Source: Sphingobacterium sp. SRCM116780
GTDB lineage: Bacteria; Bacteroidota; Bacteroidia; Sphingobacteriales; Sphingobacteriaceae
Direction: 5' to 3'
Assembly (NCBI RefSeq): GCF_021442025.1
Contig: NZ_CP090446.1
Span: forward strand, 2,294,001-2,358,000
Length of the DNA stretch: 64,000 nucleotides
Shown here: piece after piece, positions 25,805-34,929 of the stretch
Position numbering within the stretch: the first letter of the stretch is position 1
Layout of the letters: each line of letters opens with the position of its first letter
Notes under the pieces: generated by a model
Database searches by the model: none
Told to the model about the DNA's origin: nothing
What the model saw: only the letters and a program-made list of their open reading frames with translations
Program-made: the position numbers and the translations under genes

Positions 25805-27232
25805 TTAATAATTGAACAATAGCGGATAGATTTCTTCTAATGTAGTTTCTTGTTGAGCGAATAATTCAAATGCATTCTCTCCCAATGTTTTTATTTTTCT
25901 CTCTTTCAGCAGCTCATCGACCTGCATATTTCCTTTTTTGATTTCATCCACAAGTCCTTGATCCATCGGTATAATTTCATACACCGCCTTACGTCCCTTG
26001 AAGCCCGTGTAGTAACAGTTGGGACAACCTACTGCTATTGCTTGTTGTTGGACGGGGAAATAAGGTTTAAATTGTTTTGGATATTGCTCATCCAGCATCG
26101 GTTCGATTTTCTTACATGATGAACATAAGGTTCTCACCAAACGTTGCGCAACTGTTGTATTTAGTGTGTTGGCAATCAAGAAATTAGGTATCCCCATATC
26201 AATCAGCCGTGAAATGGTTCCCCAGGCCGAATTCGTATGGATAGTTGATAAGACAAGGTGACCTGTTAATGCTGCGCGAATAGCCATGTTAGCTGTATCT
26301 GGGTCACGAATCTCCCCCACCATAATTATATCAGGATCTTGTCGTAGAAAAGTACGCAATGCAGCTCCAAAGGACAAGCCTATATTTTCCTTTAATTGTA
26401 CTTGATTGATTCCTTCCAAGGTATACTCAATCGGGTCTTCAATCGTCAGGATATTATTGGTTGTTTTATTTAAATGTTTCAACGTCGCATACAGGGTGGT
26501 TGTTTTACCCGAACCTGTAGGACCACTAATTAATAAAATACCATTTGGTTTCTTAACGCCATGTAAATAGTTCTCATAATCACTTTCTGACATACCTAGC
26601 GCATCCAACTGAATATTGGTAGCATTATTGTTCAACAAACGTAGTACAACCTTTTCTCCGTGAAGTGTGGGTAAGACAGATACTCGGATATCAAATTGAT
26701 CTTGATTCCTTCGATAATGAATACGTCCATCTTGTGGCAATCGTTTTTCAGCGATATCCAAATTTGCCATGATTTTGATCTTATTGATCAAAGCTGGATA
26801 GTCTTCTTTCTGTAGCACATACCGTTCTACCATCATCCCATCAATACGTACACGTACCCGACAACGGTTTTCATATGTTTCAATATGAATATCACTACTT
26901 TTGAGCTGCTTGGCTTCATAGATCAAGTTATCTAAAAAATCAGCATTAAAAACCAGATTTTTTACAGTATCTCGCTGTTCTGTACCCTTGTCTCCAAAAT
27001 AATATTTGTTGAGCCATAGCTCAATTTGTGCACTTGGTAAAGCTTGTAATGTAATTTTTTCATCGAACATGATCGCGAGCTCATCTGCTAAGGCTCGCTG
27101 ATCTCCAGCTTCGTCCATATAAAAATGAATTTCACCACCTTTAACATCAAAAGGTATGACACGATAATGCCAAGCCACATCTCTGGAGATGCTGTGTAAT
27201 ATTTGAGATGAAAATATAGGTTCGTTCCCCAC
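25805..27232 (-). CDS. gspE: Type II secretion ATPase GspE
   Basis: 475 residues, starting at GTG. It has an N-terminal MshEN-like part, then the ATPase core: Walker A GPTGSGKTT (237-245), Asp box IEDPIEY, Walker B DIIMVGEIRD (301-310), His box LVLSTIHTNSA (327-336). The tetracysteine zinc element typical of GspE/PilB extension motors is present (Cys370, Cys373, Cys403, Cys406). It powers assembly of the pseudopilus from the cytoplasmic face of the inner membrane via GspF and GspL. It is somewhat shorter than most GspE proteins at the N-terminus. Followed 2 bp later by the secretin gene. Confidence 0.92.
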   Translation of the reverse strand: MGNEPIFSSQILHSISRDVAWHYRVIPFDVKGGEIHFYMDEAGDQRALADELAIMFDEKITLQALPSAQIELWLNKYYFGDKGTEQRDTVKNLVFNADFLDNLIYEAKQLKSSDIHIETYENRCRVRVRIDGMMVERYVLQKEDYPALINKIKIMANLDIAEKRLPQDGRIHYRRNQDQFDIRVSVLPTLHGEKVVLRLLNNNATNIQLDALGMSESDYENYLHGVKKPNGILLISGPTGSGKTTTLYATLKHLNKTTNNILTIEDPIEYTLEGINQVQLKENIGLSFGAALRTFLRQDPDIIMVGEIRDPDTANMAIRAALTGHLVLSTIHTNSAWGTISRLIDMGIPNFLIANTLNTTVAQRLVRTLCSSCKKIEPMLDEQYPKQFKPYFPVQQQAIAVGCPNCYYTGFKGRKAVYEIIPMDQGLVDEIKKGNMQVDELLKERKIKTLGENAFELFAQQETTLEEIYPLLFNY

Positions 27233-27288
27233 GTTAATATTAATATTAAGTCAGTGTTTCTATTTAATTTAAGTTAATTTATTTCCTT

Positions 27289-27807
27289 TTAAACGGTCAT
27301 ATTCATGAACCAATTCGAAAAGAAAGTTTCCCAATCAATAATGTTTAATTTCTGCAATATGAGCCACAATCCAAAAAGTAATGCTTGACATCCCGCTAAG
27401 GGAATCCCAATCTTAACATTTCGCCAACGAGGTAGTAGTGCTGTTAGGATCAGGACGATCAGAAGACTTAAGATGTAAAAAACAAAGAAACTTAAGAAAG
27501 GAAGATACAAGGCCATACAAAGTAAAAACACCATATCCCCCCATCCTATTTTCTTATCCATTAATTGTTGCCAGGTACCGGTTTTTATTCGAAAATAGAC
27601 TTGCAAAACTGCAAATTGTAGGAATAAAAAAAACAGATTGATTCCCACCTGTTCATCCATTAGAATGGCTCTACTTTCCTGCTGTTTCAACAATAACAAT
27701 AGCAAAGCAAGAAACGCAAACAACCAGACATATACAGCCCTTATTTTGAAGTCTAAATAACCTATTGCAAACAAACAACAACAACAGATTGTCACGGGTA
27801 ACCACAT
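27289..27807 (-). CDS. Prepilin leader peptidase, A24 family, catalytic domain only
   Basis: 172 residues and almost entirely membrane-embedded, with about five to six helices. Two aspartates in the expected contexts of an A24 aspartic peptidase are seen: Asp19 in GYLDF at the end of the first helix and Asp91 in KIGWGDM. The N-terminal methyltransferase domain with its zinc cysteines, present in PilD/GspO, is absent, so this is the short form. It would cut the leaders of the pseudopilins at 19022, 19371 and 27809. Its gene follows gspG by 1 bp. Confidence 0.8.
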   Translation of the reverse strand: MWLPVTICCCCLFAIGYLDFKIRAVYVWLFAFLALLLLLLKQQESRAILMDEQVGINLFFLFLQFAVLQVYFRIKTGTWQQLMDKKIGWGDMVFLLCMALYLPFLSFFVFYILSLLIVLILTALLPRWRNVKIGIPLAGCQALLFGLWLILQKLNIIDWETFFSNWFMNMTV

Positions 27808-27808
27808 G

Positions 27809-28225
27809 TTAATCGGGTGTTACTTCTTTCAGATTTTTATCTTGATCTATTTCCCAGACATTAAATGTACCATCGCCATCAAAATCCACTACAGCTGTTG
27901 CTCTTCCTAAAAAAGTATTTTGATCAGCACGAACCACTTCTACGCGGTAATTTGCCTTACCATCTTTGCCATTCGTACTCAATTTCTCTTGGATAAAACC
28001 AACTTCATCTAATGAACTGCTATATTTGGATTTTTCATAAAAATGATTCTTTTCCAATGTCTGTAAATGTTGAAGCTGTACTTTCGCTTCTGTATTTTTT
28101 GCTTTGGTAATCAAGGGCATCAAATTTGGTAATGCTAACAAAACAAGAATACCGATAATGACCATTACGACCAAAATTTCGGTCAAACTATATGCTTTTA
28201 ACTTTCTCTTAAGGAGCTTTTTCAT
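27809..28225 (-). CDS. gspG: Major pseudopilin GspG-like
   Basis: 138 residues from the ATG at 28225, giving a normal short basic leader (MKKLLKRKLKA); the frame is open to an ATG at 28255. The pilin signature YSLTEILVVMVIIGILVLLALPN follows, with Glu5. The soluble part is short and ends with DFDGDGTFNVWEIDQD, an acidic loop in the place of the calcium-binding loop of GspG. It forms the pseudopilus shaft. First gene of the minus-strand arm, which continues into prepilin peptidase, ATPase, secretin and the platform proteins. Confidence 0.85.
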   Translation of the reverse strand: MKKLLKRKLKAYSLTEILVVMVIIGILVLLALPNLMPLITKAKNTEAKVQLQHLQTLEKNHFYEKSKYSSSLDEVGFIQEKLSTNGKDGKANYRVEVVRADQNTFLGRATAVVDFDGDGTFNVWEIDQDKNLKEVTPD

Positions 28226-28255
28226 AAATCTTTCCATACCTCGACTATTAGGCAC

Positions 28256-28861
28256 TGCTAATATAAAGATTTTAGGTTAAAAGCAAAATTAATTAGATCC
28301 TATTGAATTCAATTTTAAAATTCTTGAAGTAATTATCGCTTTATTTGATAATTTCTGATAAATATATCTTCGAAGTTAACTAGACCAATTAGCCATGATT
28401 TGAATTCACAATATTATAATCAAAGGTTAATTGCTAACGACTACAAGTTGATTAGGAATCAATATTTCCATGGAGAATGGAACAGAATTTTTCGAGAAAT
28501 TATTCTGTTCTGTTAAGCCTTATCTTGCAAAGAGAGGGGTAATTATCTTAACATTTTTCAGGATTTTTATTCTTAAACGTTTTACATCAGTAATGTAGCC
28601 GATAAAATCAATTATCATAAATAGAAGCTAAAAACCATTTTGGTAAGTTTACGCTTGAACAGTCTATTAAACGGAAACAAATCACATAAAAATGTATCCT
28701 AGTTATGTCGATAGTCACCATTGCTGGTATCAGACATACTATATTTTGATGTAGGATAGGGTTCAAACACCTTTAAAGAATCCTAAATACAAGTGATAAG
28801 AAAGATATAAACGAAGAAAATTCCACTGGCTCTTTGGGATGATATTACATAAGCGATTACG
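28256..28861. other. Intergenic region between gspG and the response regulator
   Basis: About 600 bp with no supportable ORF. A TAATTTTG match to the -7 consensus lies on the minus strand at 28284-28291, a possible promoter of the gspG operon. A 9-bp hairpin (GAACAGAAT / ATTCTGTTC, 28480-28510) sits mid-region, without a U-run. Confidence 0.4.
28284..28291 (-). promoter_or_regulatory. Candidate -7 box for the gspG operon
   Basis: Minus-strand TAATTTTG matches TAnnTTTG, about 60 bp before the ATG at 28225. No good -33 element is visible, so confidence is low. Confidence 0.3.
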
Positions 28862-29230
28862 CTATCTGTTTACGTACTTAGCAACGATGGCTTCCAGATC
28901 ATCTAAATTAAAAGGTTTCGCCAGAAAATCATCCGCACCTGCGGATTCGGCAAGAGCAGCGATATCACTATTTGCTGTGATATAGATAACAGGAATATGT
29001 TTGTATTCAGGGTTCTTTTTCAACAATCGAGTTGCCTGTATTCCTCCGATATTAGGAATCCAGTTATCCATTAAAATCAAATCAGGTTTAATCGCAGCGA
29101 CCTTTTCAATGACATCATGAGAAGTTTTTGATATGCTCACCTGATATCCAGCATCTTCCAAAATAATGGTCACGATTTCCAAAATCGTTGCATCATCTTC
29201 GAAAATTAAAATTGTTTTATCTGCATTCAT
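28862..29230 (-). CDS. Single-domain response regulator (receiver only)
   Basis: 122 residues, a complete CheY-like receiver: acidic pair EDD at 11-13, phospho-acceptor Asp55 in LILMDNW, Thr/Ser switch in VIYITA, and conserved Lys in DDFLAKPFN. There is no output domain. It lies 37 bp after the receiver-PAS-kinase gene on the same strand, so it is likely a phosphorelay partner of that kinase. Such stand-alone receivers pass phosphate on or act by protein contact. Confidence 0.85.
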   Translation of the reverse strand: MNADKTILIFEDDATILEIVTIILEDAGYQVSISKTSHDVIEKVAAIKPDLILMDNWIPNIGGIQATRLLKKNPEYKHIPVIYITANSDIAALAESAGADDFLAKPFNLDDLEAIVAKYVNR

Positions 29231-29267
29231 GTTTTCATTTTTTACATCGTTAACACATACTTCTTAT

Positions 29268-30737
29268 TTAATTTAAGGGTAAAGTAAAATAAAAAGTGGT
29301 CCCTTCTCCCAATTGACTCTTCATCCCATATTGTCCTTTATGCTGTTGAATAATTTCTGCACAGATATATAATCCTAACCCCAAGCCTTGAAATCGAACA
29401 GAAGTCTCTTCTACACGATAAAATTTATCAAATATAGGTGCCTGATTTTGGACAGGTATCCCAATACCAAAATCTTGCACACTAACTTTCACCTCCTGAT
29501 CATCTATTTCTGTATGAATGATAATCCGATCTGAATCAGGTCCATATTTAAGCGCATTGGTCATAAAATTAACTAAAACCTGTTCTATTCGCATTTCATC
29601 GCCCATAATCAATGTATGCAATCGTTGTCCTACTCGTTCGATTTTGAGTGCTTTTCTTTCATGTGTGTGATCTATCGTTTCTATAACCGTATCAATTAAG
29701 TGATCTAAATCAAATGGTCGATGACTGATCTTCAATTTACCATGATCAATTTTTGATATATCCAGCAGATCTGCTATTAATGCGCTTAATTTATCCAATT
29801 GTGTTTGAACACGATCGACGTATTTATGCGCAACCGTATTGGGTGAATCATGCAAAGATCTTTTTAATAACTGCACGTAGCCCCTCATACTCGTTAAAGG
29901 TGTTTTTAATTCATGTGAGGCAATACTTAGAAATTCATCTTTCTTCTGTTCGATCTGCTTTTGATCGTCAATATCCGTAAATGTTCCTACCCAATGGGTT
30001 ATTTCATCCTTTTCTATAATCGGTACCATACGAAGCAGATGATAACGATAAAGTTCTGCATTCAAAGGTTTTATACGGACTTCCATTTTAATAGCACTTT
30101 TCTCTAAAATATGTGCTCTCAAAACTTGGTCAATGAGCGGATCATCGGGATGACATGCTGGAAAATCATTTTTACTTGCAGCGAATAAAAACCAATTATC
30201 ATTGACAAAATCTATTTTTCCATTCTGATTAACAGTGAAGGCAATTTGAGGTAACGATTCTAAGATTAGGCGTAAATGATCTGCTTTTTCTAATAGTAAG
30301 AGTTGCGCCGTTTTCCGACTTTCAATTTCAGCACGCAGATTTTGTTGTGTTTCATTCAACGCCAATGTCTGTTCATACATCCGATAAAAAGTTTTCACCT
30401 TGAGTAATAGTAGATCTTCATTTATCGGTTTGGTGACATAGTCGATGCCCCCAGAAAAATAGCTGTGCGTAATGAAACGTTTATCCCGATGATCTGCTGA
30501 TAAAAAGATGATGGGAATATTTTTCGTTTTATTACAATCTGCCAAATGAGATGCGACTTCAAAACCATCCATTCCGGGCATCTGTACATCTAAAATGATG
30601 AGAGCATAATTGTTCGTTAACGTCTTTTTCAAGGCCTCTTCTCCAGAAAGGGCTGTATCCACTTTAAAACCTTTAGATGCTAATAGTTGCTGTAAGGAAA
30701 AAATGTGCTCAGTTGTATCATCAACGATTAAAATCAT
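29268..30737 (-). CDS. Hybrid sensor kinase: receiver, PAS and histidine kinase
   Basis: 489 residues. Receiver domain at 1-120 (Asp50 in IILDVQMPGMDGF, Lys103 in YVTKPI); short coiled linker; PAS domain about 150-260 (SLPQIAFTVNQNGKIDFVNDNWFLF, ending WVGTFTDIDDQKQIE); HisKA with phospho-acceptor His275 in SIASHELKTPL; ATPase domain with NALKYG, DFGIGIP and LGLGLYI boxes. There is no membrane segment, so the protein is cytoplasmic. An N-terminal receiver suggests the kinase is itself controlled by another kinase, possibly the phytochrome-type kinase encoded divergently at 30996. Upstream of, and probably co-transcribed with, the receiver gene at 28862. Confidence 0.88.
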   Translation of the reverse strand: MILIVDDTTEHIFSLQQLLASKGFKVDTALSGEEALKKTLTNNYALIILDVQMPGMDGFEVASHLADCNKTKNIPIIFLSADHRDKRFITHSYFSGGIDYVTKPINEDLLLLKVKTFYRMYEQTLALNETQQNLRAEIESRKTAQLLLLEKADHLRLILESLPQIAFTVNQNGKIDFVNDNWFLFAASKNDFPACHPDDPLIDQVLRAHILEKSAIKMEVRIKPLNAELYRYHLLRMVPIIEKDEITHWVGTFTDIDDQKQIEQKKDEFLSIASHELKTPLTSMRGYVQLLKRSLHDSPNTVAHKYVDRVQTQLDKLSALIADLLDISKIDHGKLKISHRPFDLDHLIDTVIETIDHTHERKALKIERVGQRLHTLIMGDEMRIEQVLVNFMTNALKYGPDSDRIIIHTEIDDQEVKVSVQDFGIGIPVQNQAPIFDKFYRVEETSVRFQGLGLGLYICAEIIQQHKGQYGMKSQLGEGTTFYFTLPLN

Positions 30738-30995
30738 ATAGTATTACTTTCATTTTTCATAGGAGACATCTCGTAAAAATCAACACATATTTGTCTCTTA
30801 ACATGGGTATGTTACGCTAACATTAAATATCAAAAATCACTCCAAAACAAGGAATAAAAACAAATAAAAAGAAAACCAATAGGTAACCAGTTTAATATAC
30901 AACTAAGATAGTGTTTCCTTAAAACAAAAATTAATCCTAGTCTTTAAATTAATAAAAATACAGTAACTTTAAATTAACATCTATTTTTTTAGCCT

Positions 30996-33227
30996 ATGAA
31001 AATTGACCCTATTTTATGTGAGCATGAAGCCATTCATTTGATTGGAAGAACACAGTATTTTGGAAAATTGATTATTCTGAACAATCAACTGAGCATAATA
31101 GCTTTAAGTGATCATGTTACGGACTGGGGAATCAAGGATGCGCAACAACTATTAGAAAAACCATTAGTAGATCTTTTAGATGCTTGTAATTTATCCGATG
31201 CGAACACCTTACTTCATCCTATCGATCAAGTGGTTAAGAAGCAAACTGAACAGAAGACGATCAGTATGCAGATCGGCATACATAATTATTTCGTCCATAT
31301 CTATCTGGTAGAAGATCTTTGTTATTTAGAATTTGAAGAAAAGGGAAATACGAGTTTTGACGCCACAATTGTATCCGATTATGCAACAAGTCTACCCTAT
31401 GCAGGAGATAATTTATGGACAACTTTATGTGATCATATTCGCAAAATCATTCTATACGATAGAGTGATGGTTTATCAATTTTTGGAAGATGAAAGTGGGC
31501 GTGTGATTGCAGAAAGTAAAATTTCTGAAGCTGAGTCTTATCAAGGATACCGTTATCCTGAATTTGATATACCCAAACAAGCACGTGTCTTATATCTGAA
31601 AAATAAAAATCGACAAACTGCTGATATTGATGCCGAAACATTTCCTTTATTATCGCGACAACAACGTGAGTTTGATCTATCCAAAAGTGCTGTTCGGGCA
31701 CTATCTCCTATTCATCTTCAATATTTAAAAAATGCAGGAGTATCTGCCAGCATGAGTTTTTCGATCATTATAGAAGGTAAATTATGGGGACTTATCGCTT
31801 GTCAAAATCAACTTCCTTGTTACGTAGATTACAATCAACGGACGTTAGTGCAGTTTTTGACGGACTTTACGGTCAATACATTTTTAGTTAATCTTCAACA
31901 GCAACATAATGCTTATGATCGACAGATCAATGTGCTCAGCTTAAAGTTGAAAGAGCAAGTATTACTGAAGAATCATGTATTAAAAGGATTACAAGTGCTT
32001 CTACCTGAAATAGCTGAATTAATTGGAGCAGATGCCCTTGCAATTATTCATCCTGAACAAAATTTAATTTTCGGTGCAGAGCTGTCTGAGCAACAACTTT
32101 TAAACCTTAACCAATATATCAACACGATCACACCATTACACTTTGATGATCACAAGTTTTTGATTCATCATACAGATTTTGCGTTGTCCAATTTTCCTTT
32201 TGCAGGAGTATATAAACTTGATATCGACCACCAACGCTTATTCAGTTTAATCGCATTTCGGAAAGAGCAGATAATAGAGGAAGAATGGGCAGGAAATCCA
32301 GAGAAACAGGTGGTCTATGATGAAAAAAACAAAAATTATGTGCTATCACCAAGAAAATCCTTTGCAGTATGGAAAAAAGAAAATAGAGGAACAGCGCCCA
32401 AATGGTCAAAAAGTGATCGACAATGTTTACATATGCTAAGATCGATTATCCAAGAGAGTATGCTCCAAAAATCAGAGGCTATTGAACAACTTAATGCGGA
32501 GCTCATCCAACTCAATAATGCATTGGACACTTACTCCTATACGTTAGCTCATGATCTTAAAAATCCACTCTCTAGCATAAAATTAACAGGACAATTTCTG
32601 CAACAAATAATAGGAAAAGATCAACCCAAGATCATAAAACCAACACAAAATATTCTTGAAGCAGTTTCCAATATCGAAAATATGCTTGCTAAAATATTGG
32701 AGTTTTCTCGAGCCAAGGTTTTTAAATTTTATCCAGAGTGGATCGGGTTAGAACGCATTATTCCTTCCATCTGTGCAGACTGTGCTAGCCAATACAAAGA
32801 TGCTTCCATATCTTATGAATTTGATCAACTACTTCCTGTTTATGGGGAGAAAACCTTACTTAAGCAGTTATTTAACAATATTATTGGGAACGCATTTAAA
32901 TTTTCAAGTCAAGAAGAAGCTCCTTATATAACAATTAAAAGTTATCTGGAAAAAGATAAAATTTGTTATCAGATTCAAGACAATGGCATCGGTATTCCTG
33001 CACCCGAAAGTGCACGGATCTTTGAAGTTTTCAAGAAAACCAGCAATGCCAACAGATTTGAAGGTGCTGGAATCGGACTAGCGATCGTAAAACGCATCCT
33101 GGAACGTATAGATGCAGAAATTAAAATCGAAAGTCAGATTGGGAAAGGAACAATAGTTAAACTATATTTTAACAAAAGTGAAATACCAGCTCTCTTACTC
33201 TCCAATAATTCATTCGTGGATTCGTAG
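30996..33227 (+). CDS. Bacteriophytochrome histidine kinase (red/far-red light sensor)
   Basis: 743 residues with the order PAS-GAF-PHY-HisKA-ATPase. The N-terminal CEHEAIHLIG has Cys8 where bacteriophytochromes attach biliverdin. The GAF domain has the modified DIP motif YPEFDIPKQARVLYL (Asp191-Ile192-Pro193) and RALSPIHLQYLKNAGVSASMS with the chromophore-contacting His240. The PHY region lies about 325-500. HisKA carries His519 in LAHDLKNPLSS, and the ATPase part shows NAFKFS, DNGIGIP and GIGLAI. It is cytoplasmic. No heme oxygenase gene for making biliverdin is seen in the window. Divergent from the hybrid kinase/receiver pair, which may be its downstream partners. Confidence 0.88.
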   Translation: MKIDPILCEHEAIHLIGRTQYFGKLIILNNQLSIIALSDHVTDWGIKDAQQLLEKPLVDLLDACNLSDANTLLHPIDQVVKKQTEQKTISMQIGIHNYFVHIYLVEDLCYLEFEEKGNTSFDATIVSDYATSLPYAGDNLWTTLCDHIRKIILYDRVMVYQFLEDESGRVIAESKISEAESYQGYRYPEFDIPKQARVLYLKNKNRQTADIDAETFPLLSRQQREFDLSKSAVRALSPIHLQYLKNAGVSASMSFSIIIEGKLWGLIACQNQLPCYVDYNQRTLVQFLTDFTVNTFLVNLQQQHNAYDRQINVLSLKLKEQVLLKNHVLKGLQVLLPEIAELIGADALAIIHPEQNLIFGAELSEQQLLNLNQYINTITPLHFDDHKFLIHHTDFALSNFPFAGVYKLDIDHQRLFSLIAFRKEQIIEEEWAGNPEKQVVYDEKNKNYVLSPRKSFAVWKKENRGTAPKWSKSDRQCLHMLRSIIQESMLQKSEAIEQLNAELIQLNNALDTYSYTLAHDLKNPLSSIKLTGQFLQQIIGKDQPKIIKPTQNILEAVSNIENMLAKILEFSRAKVFKFYPEWIGLERIIPSICADCASQYKDASISYEFDQLLPVYGEKTLLKQLFNNIIGNAFKFSSQEEAPYITIKSYLEKDKICYQIQDNGIGIPAPESARIFEVFKKTSNANRFEGAGIGLAIVKRILERIDAEIKIESQIGKGTIVKLYFNKSEIPALLLSNNSFVDS

Positions 33228-33658
33228 TCTTCTTTTTAATCTGTACATGATAAAATAGTATCGAAAATCCTTTTCTAGCCTGAAAATAAATAAAATAGAC
33301 TTAAGCATACTTTATTTATTTTCAGGCTATTTTTTAGCTTATTCAAGTAAAATAAACAGTGACACTTCTTATATACAGGTATTAATACGCCCTTGAAAAC
33401 GTATTTATTATTATGGAGAAAATAAGAGCACTTTTACCTATTGATAAAAATATCATAAAATATTAATTATCAGTGTTTTAAAAAACAAAAACGTAGTATC
33501 CGCAACATTAAGTAAAATTACTCGAAATACAAAAACCCTTGGAAAACACTATAGTTTAGCATTCCTTTTGATAAGTCCTTATTGTCAATTTGGTATACAT
33601 CAATCGAAGATCTGCCGTCAAAACAGCAATTAATTTCAAACAACTAAACAAATAGGTA
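33228..33658. other. Intergenic region before the sigma factor gene
   Basis: Holds the strong terminator at 33276-33329. Beyond it the sequence is AT-rich with no supportable ORF. A TTTG (33567-33570) and a near-consensus TCAATTTG (33585-33592) could be promoter parts for the sigma factor gene, but the spacing is short. Confidence 0.4.
33276..33329 (+). terminator. Strong rho-independent terminator after the phytochrome gene
   Basis: A perfect 19-bp stem (TAGCCTGAAAATAAATAAA and complement) around a 16-base loop, followed directly by TTTTTT. Confidence 0.9.
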
Positions 33659-34192
33659 ATGGAAAAAAATATGCGATTTAAAAACGAGGAAGAAATTGTG
33701 AATTACATCTATTCAGAAAAATATCGAAATTTAACAACATTAGCTAGGAAATTCACAACAGACAGTGATGAGATAAACGATTTGATTCAAGAGACCATTA
33801 CACGTTCTCTTAAATACATAGGACGTTTTCTAGACAGTCCCAAGTTAATGGCTTGGTTATATACCATTATGCGCAATATATTTATTAATGATTATCGTCG
33901 AAATCAGCGACACCAACATTTAGATAACGAGCTATCCAACAATGTTAATATCGAGAAAACAGCGAATAATATGTCAGAAAATAAATTTATACGTGAAGAT
34001 ATCCAAAAGGCTGTTGAAAAAATCAATAAAGATTACAGCGAGGCATTTTTCCTTTATTTTGAAGGTTACAAATACTACGAAATTGCAGAACATTTAGGTA
34101 TCCCAGAAGGAACTGTTAAAACACGGATACACATGGCTAGAAAGCAACTTCAGAAGCAACTGGTTACCTATAAGGAGTATGCTAAGAATTAA
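33659..34192 (+). CDS. ECF-type RNA polymerase sigma factor
   Basis: 177 residues. Region 2 at about 20-90 (DLIQETITRSLKYIGRF, KLMAWLYTIMRNIFINDYRR) and region 4 at about 115-165 (YSEAFFLYFEGYKYYEIAEHLGIPEGTVKTRIHMARKQL) with an intact helix-turn-helix for the -35 element. No anti-sigma factor gene (FecR or zinc-binding type) lies next to it, so its control must be elsewhere or transcriptional. Convergent with the LuxR-type regulator and separated from it by a bidirectional terminator. Target genes cannot be told from the sequence. Confidence 0.88.
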   Translation: MEKNMRFKNEEEIVNYIYSEKYRNLTTLARKFTTDSDEINDLIQETITRSLKYIGRFLDSPKLMAWLYTIMRNIFINDYRRNQRHQHLDNELSNNVNIEKTANNMSENKFIREDIQKAVEKINKDYSEAFFLYFEGYKYYEIAEHLGIPEGTVKTRIHMARKQLQKQLVTYKEYAKN

Positions 34193-34226
34193 GGAAGTCA
34201 ATCGCATATTAATGACTTTATATAGC

Positions 34227-34260
34227 ATATGGGGACAGTTTAAATAACTTGTCCCCATAT
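34227..34260. terminator. Bidirectional terminator between sigma factor and LuxR-type regulator
   Basis: ATATGGGGACA and its exact complement form an 11-bp stem around a 12-base loop, midway between the convergent genes ending at 34192 and 34273. Confidence 0.8.
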
Positions 34261-34272
34261 ATATAAGAAAGA

Positions 34273-34929
34273 CTAAACCAATAAACCCATTTGAAAACTA
34301 ACTTTCACCAACTCTGCAGAATTTTTTGCTTTTAATTTTTCAATCAGTTTAAAACGATGTCCTTCTACTGTTCGTTTACTTAAAAACAATTGATCTGCAA
34401 TCTCAATATTGGTCAGTCCATTCGCAATATGGATTAAGACTTCGTATTCTCGATCAGTAATATCCAGCTGTTTCAATAACAGTTCTTTATCCACACATTC
34501 TTTAGACTCAACGGATGTCTGTTGAAGGAGATTCATACTGATCTGCTCGCTCATATAAAACCCATTATCTGTAATGTGTCTAATGGCAAAAAGTACTTCA
34601 GAAAAATTCGCATTCTTGAGTACATATCCCTTCGCTCCACTTTGAAATGCTTCTTTTACAGAACTGAGTTGATCTACCATAGAAAGCACCAATATATTAA
34701 TGGATGGATGTTGCTCATTCATGATTTTAATTAATGTCATTCCATCCATCCCCTCCATACCCATATCTGTAACAATAAGATTGGGATTTTCGTTATTTGT
34801 CAAAAATTCCAAGGCTTCTAAACCATCTGAAACTTCGCCAATCACTTCTAAATCATCCTGACTCTCCAATAACATTTTGATGCCATTGCGTACAACCAAA
34901 TGATCTTCAACCAATAAAATTTTAGTCAT
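34273..34929 (-). CDS. LuxR/NarL-family response regulator
   Basis: 218 residues. The receiver domain at 1-120 has Asp55 in LIVTDMGMEGMDG and Lys in KGYVLKNANF. The LuxR helix-turn-helix is at about 150-210 (ITDREYEVLIHIANGLTNIEIADQLFLSKRTVEGHRFKLIEKL). Such regulators bind DNA as dimers after phosphorylation by a partner kinase, often of the HisKA_3 type. No such kinase is adjacent, so it is an orphan regulator here. It is convergent with the sigma factor gene. Confidence 0.88.
   Translation of the reverse strand: MTKILLVEDHLVVRNGIKMLLESQDDLEVIGEVSDGLEALEFLTNNENPNLIVTDMGMEGMDGMTLIKIMNEQHPSINILVLSMVDQLSSVKEAFQSGAKGYVLKNANFSEVLFAIRHITDNGFYMSEQISMNLLQQTSVESKECVDKELLLKQLDITDREYEVLIHIANGLTNIEIADQLFLSKRTVEGHRFKLIEKLKAKNSAELVKVSFQMGLLV

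Noticed and set aside
28480..28510. 9-bp hairpin as a terminator between gspG and the receiver gene
   Set aside because: It has no U-run on either side and lies upstream of the gspG operon and far from the receiver gene's stop codon, so a terminator role is not supported.
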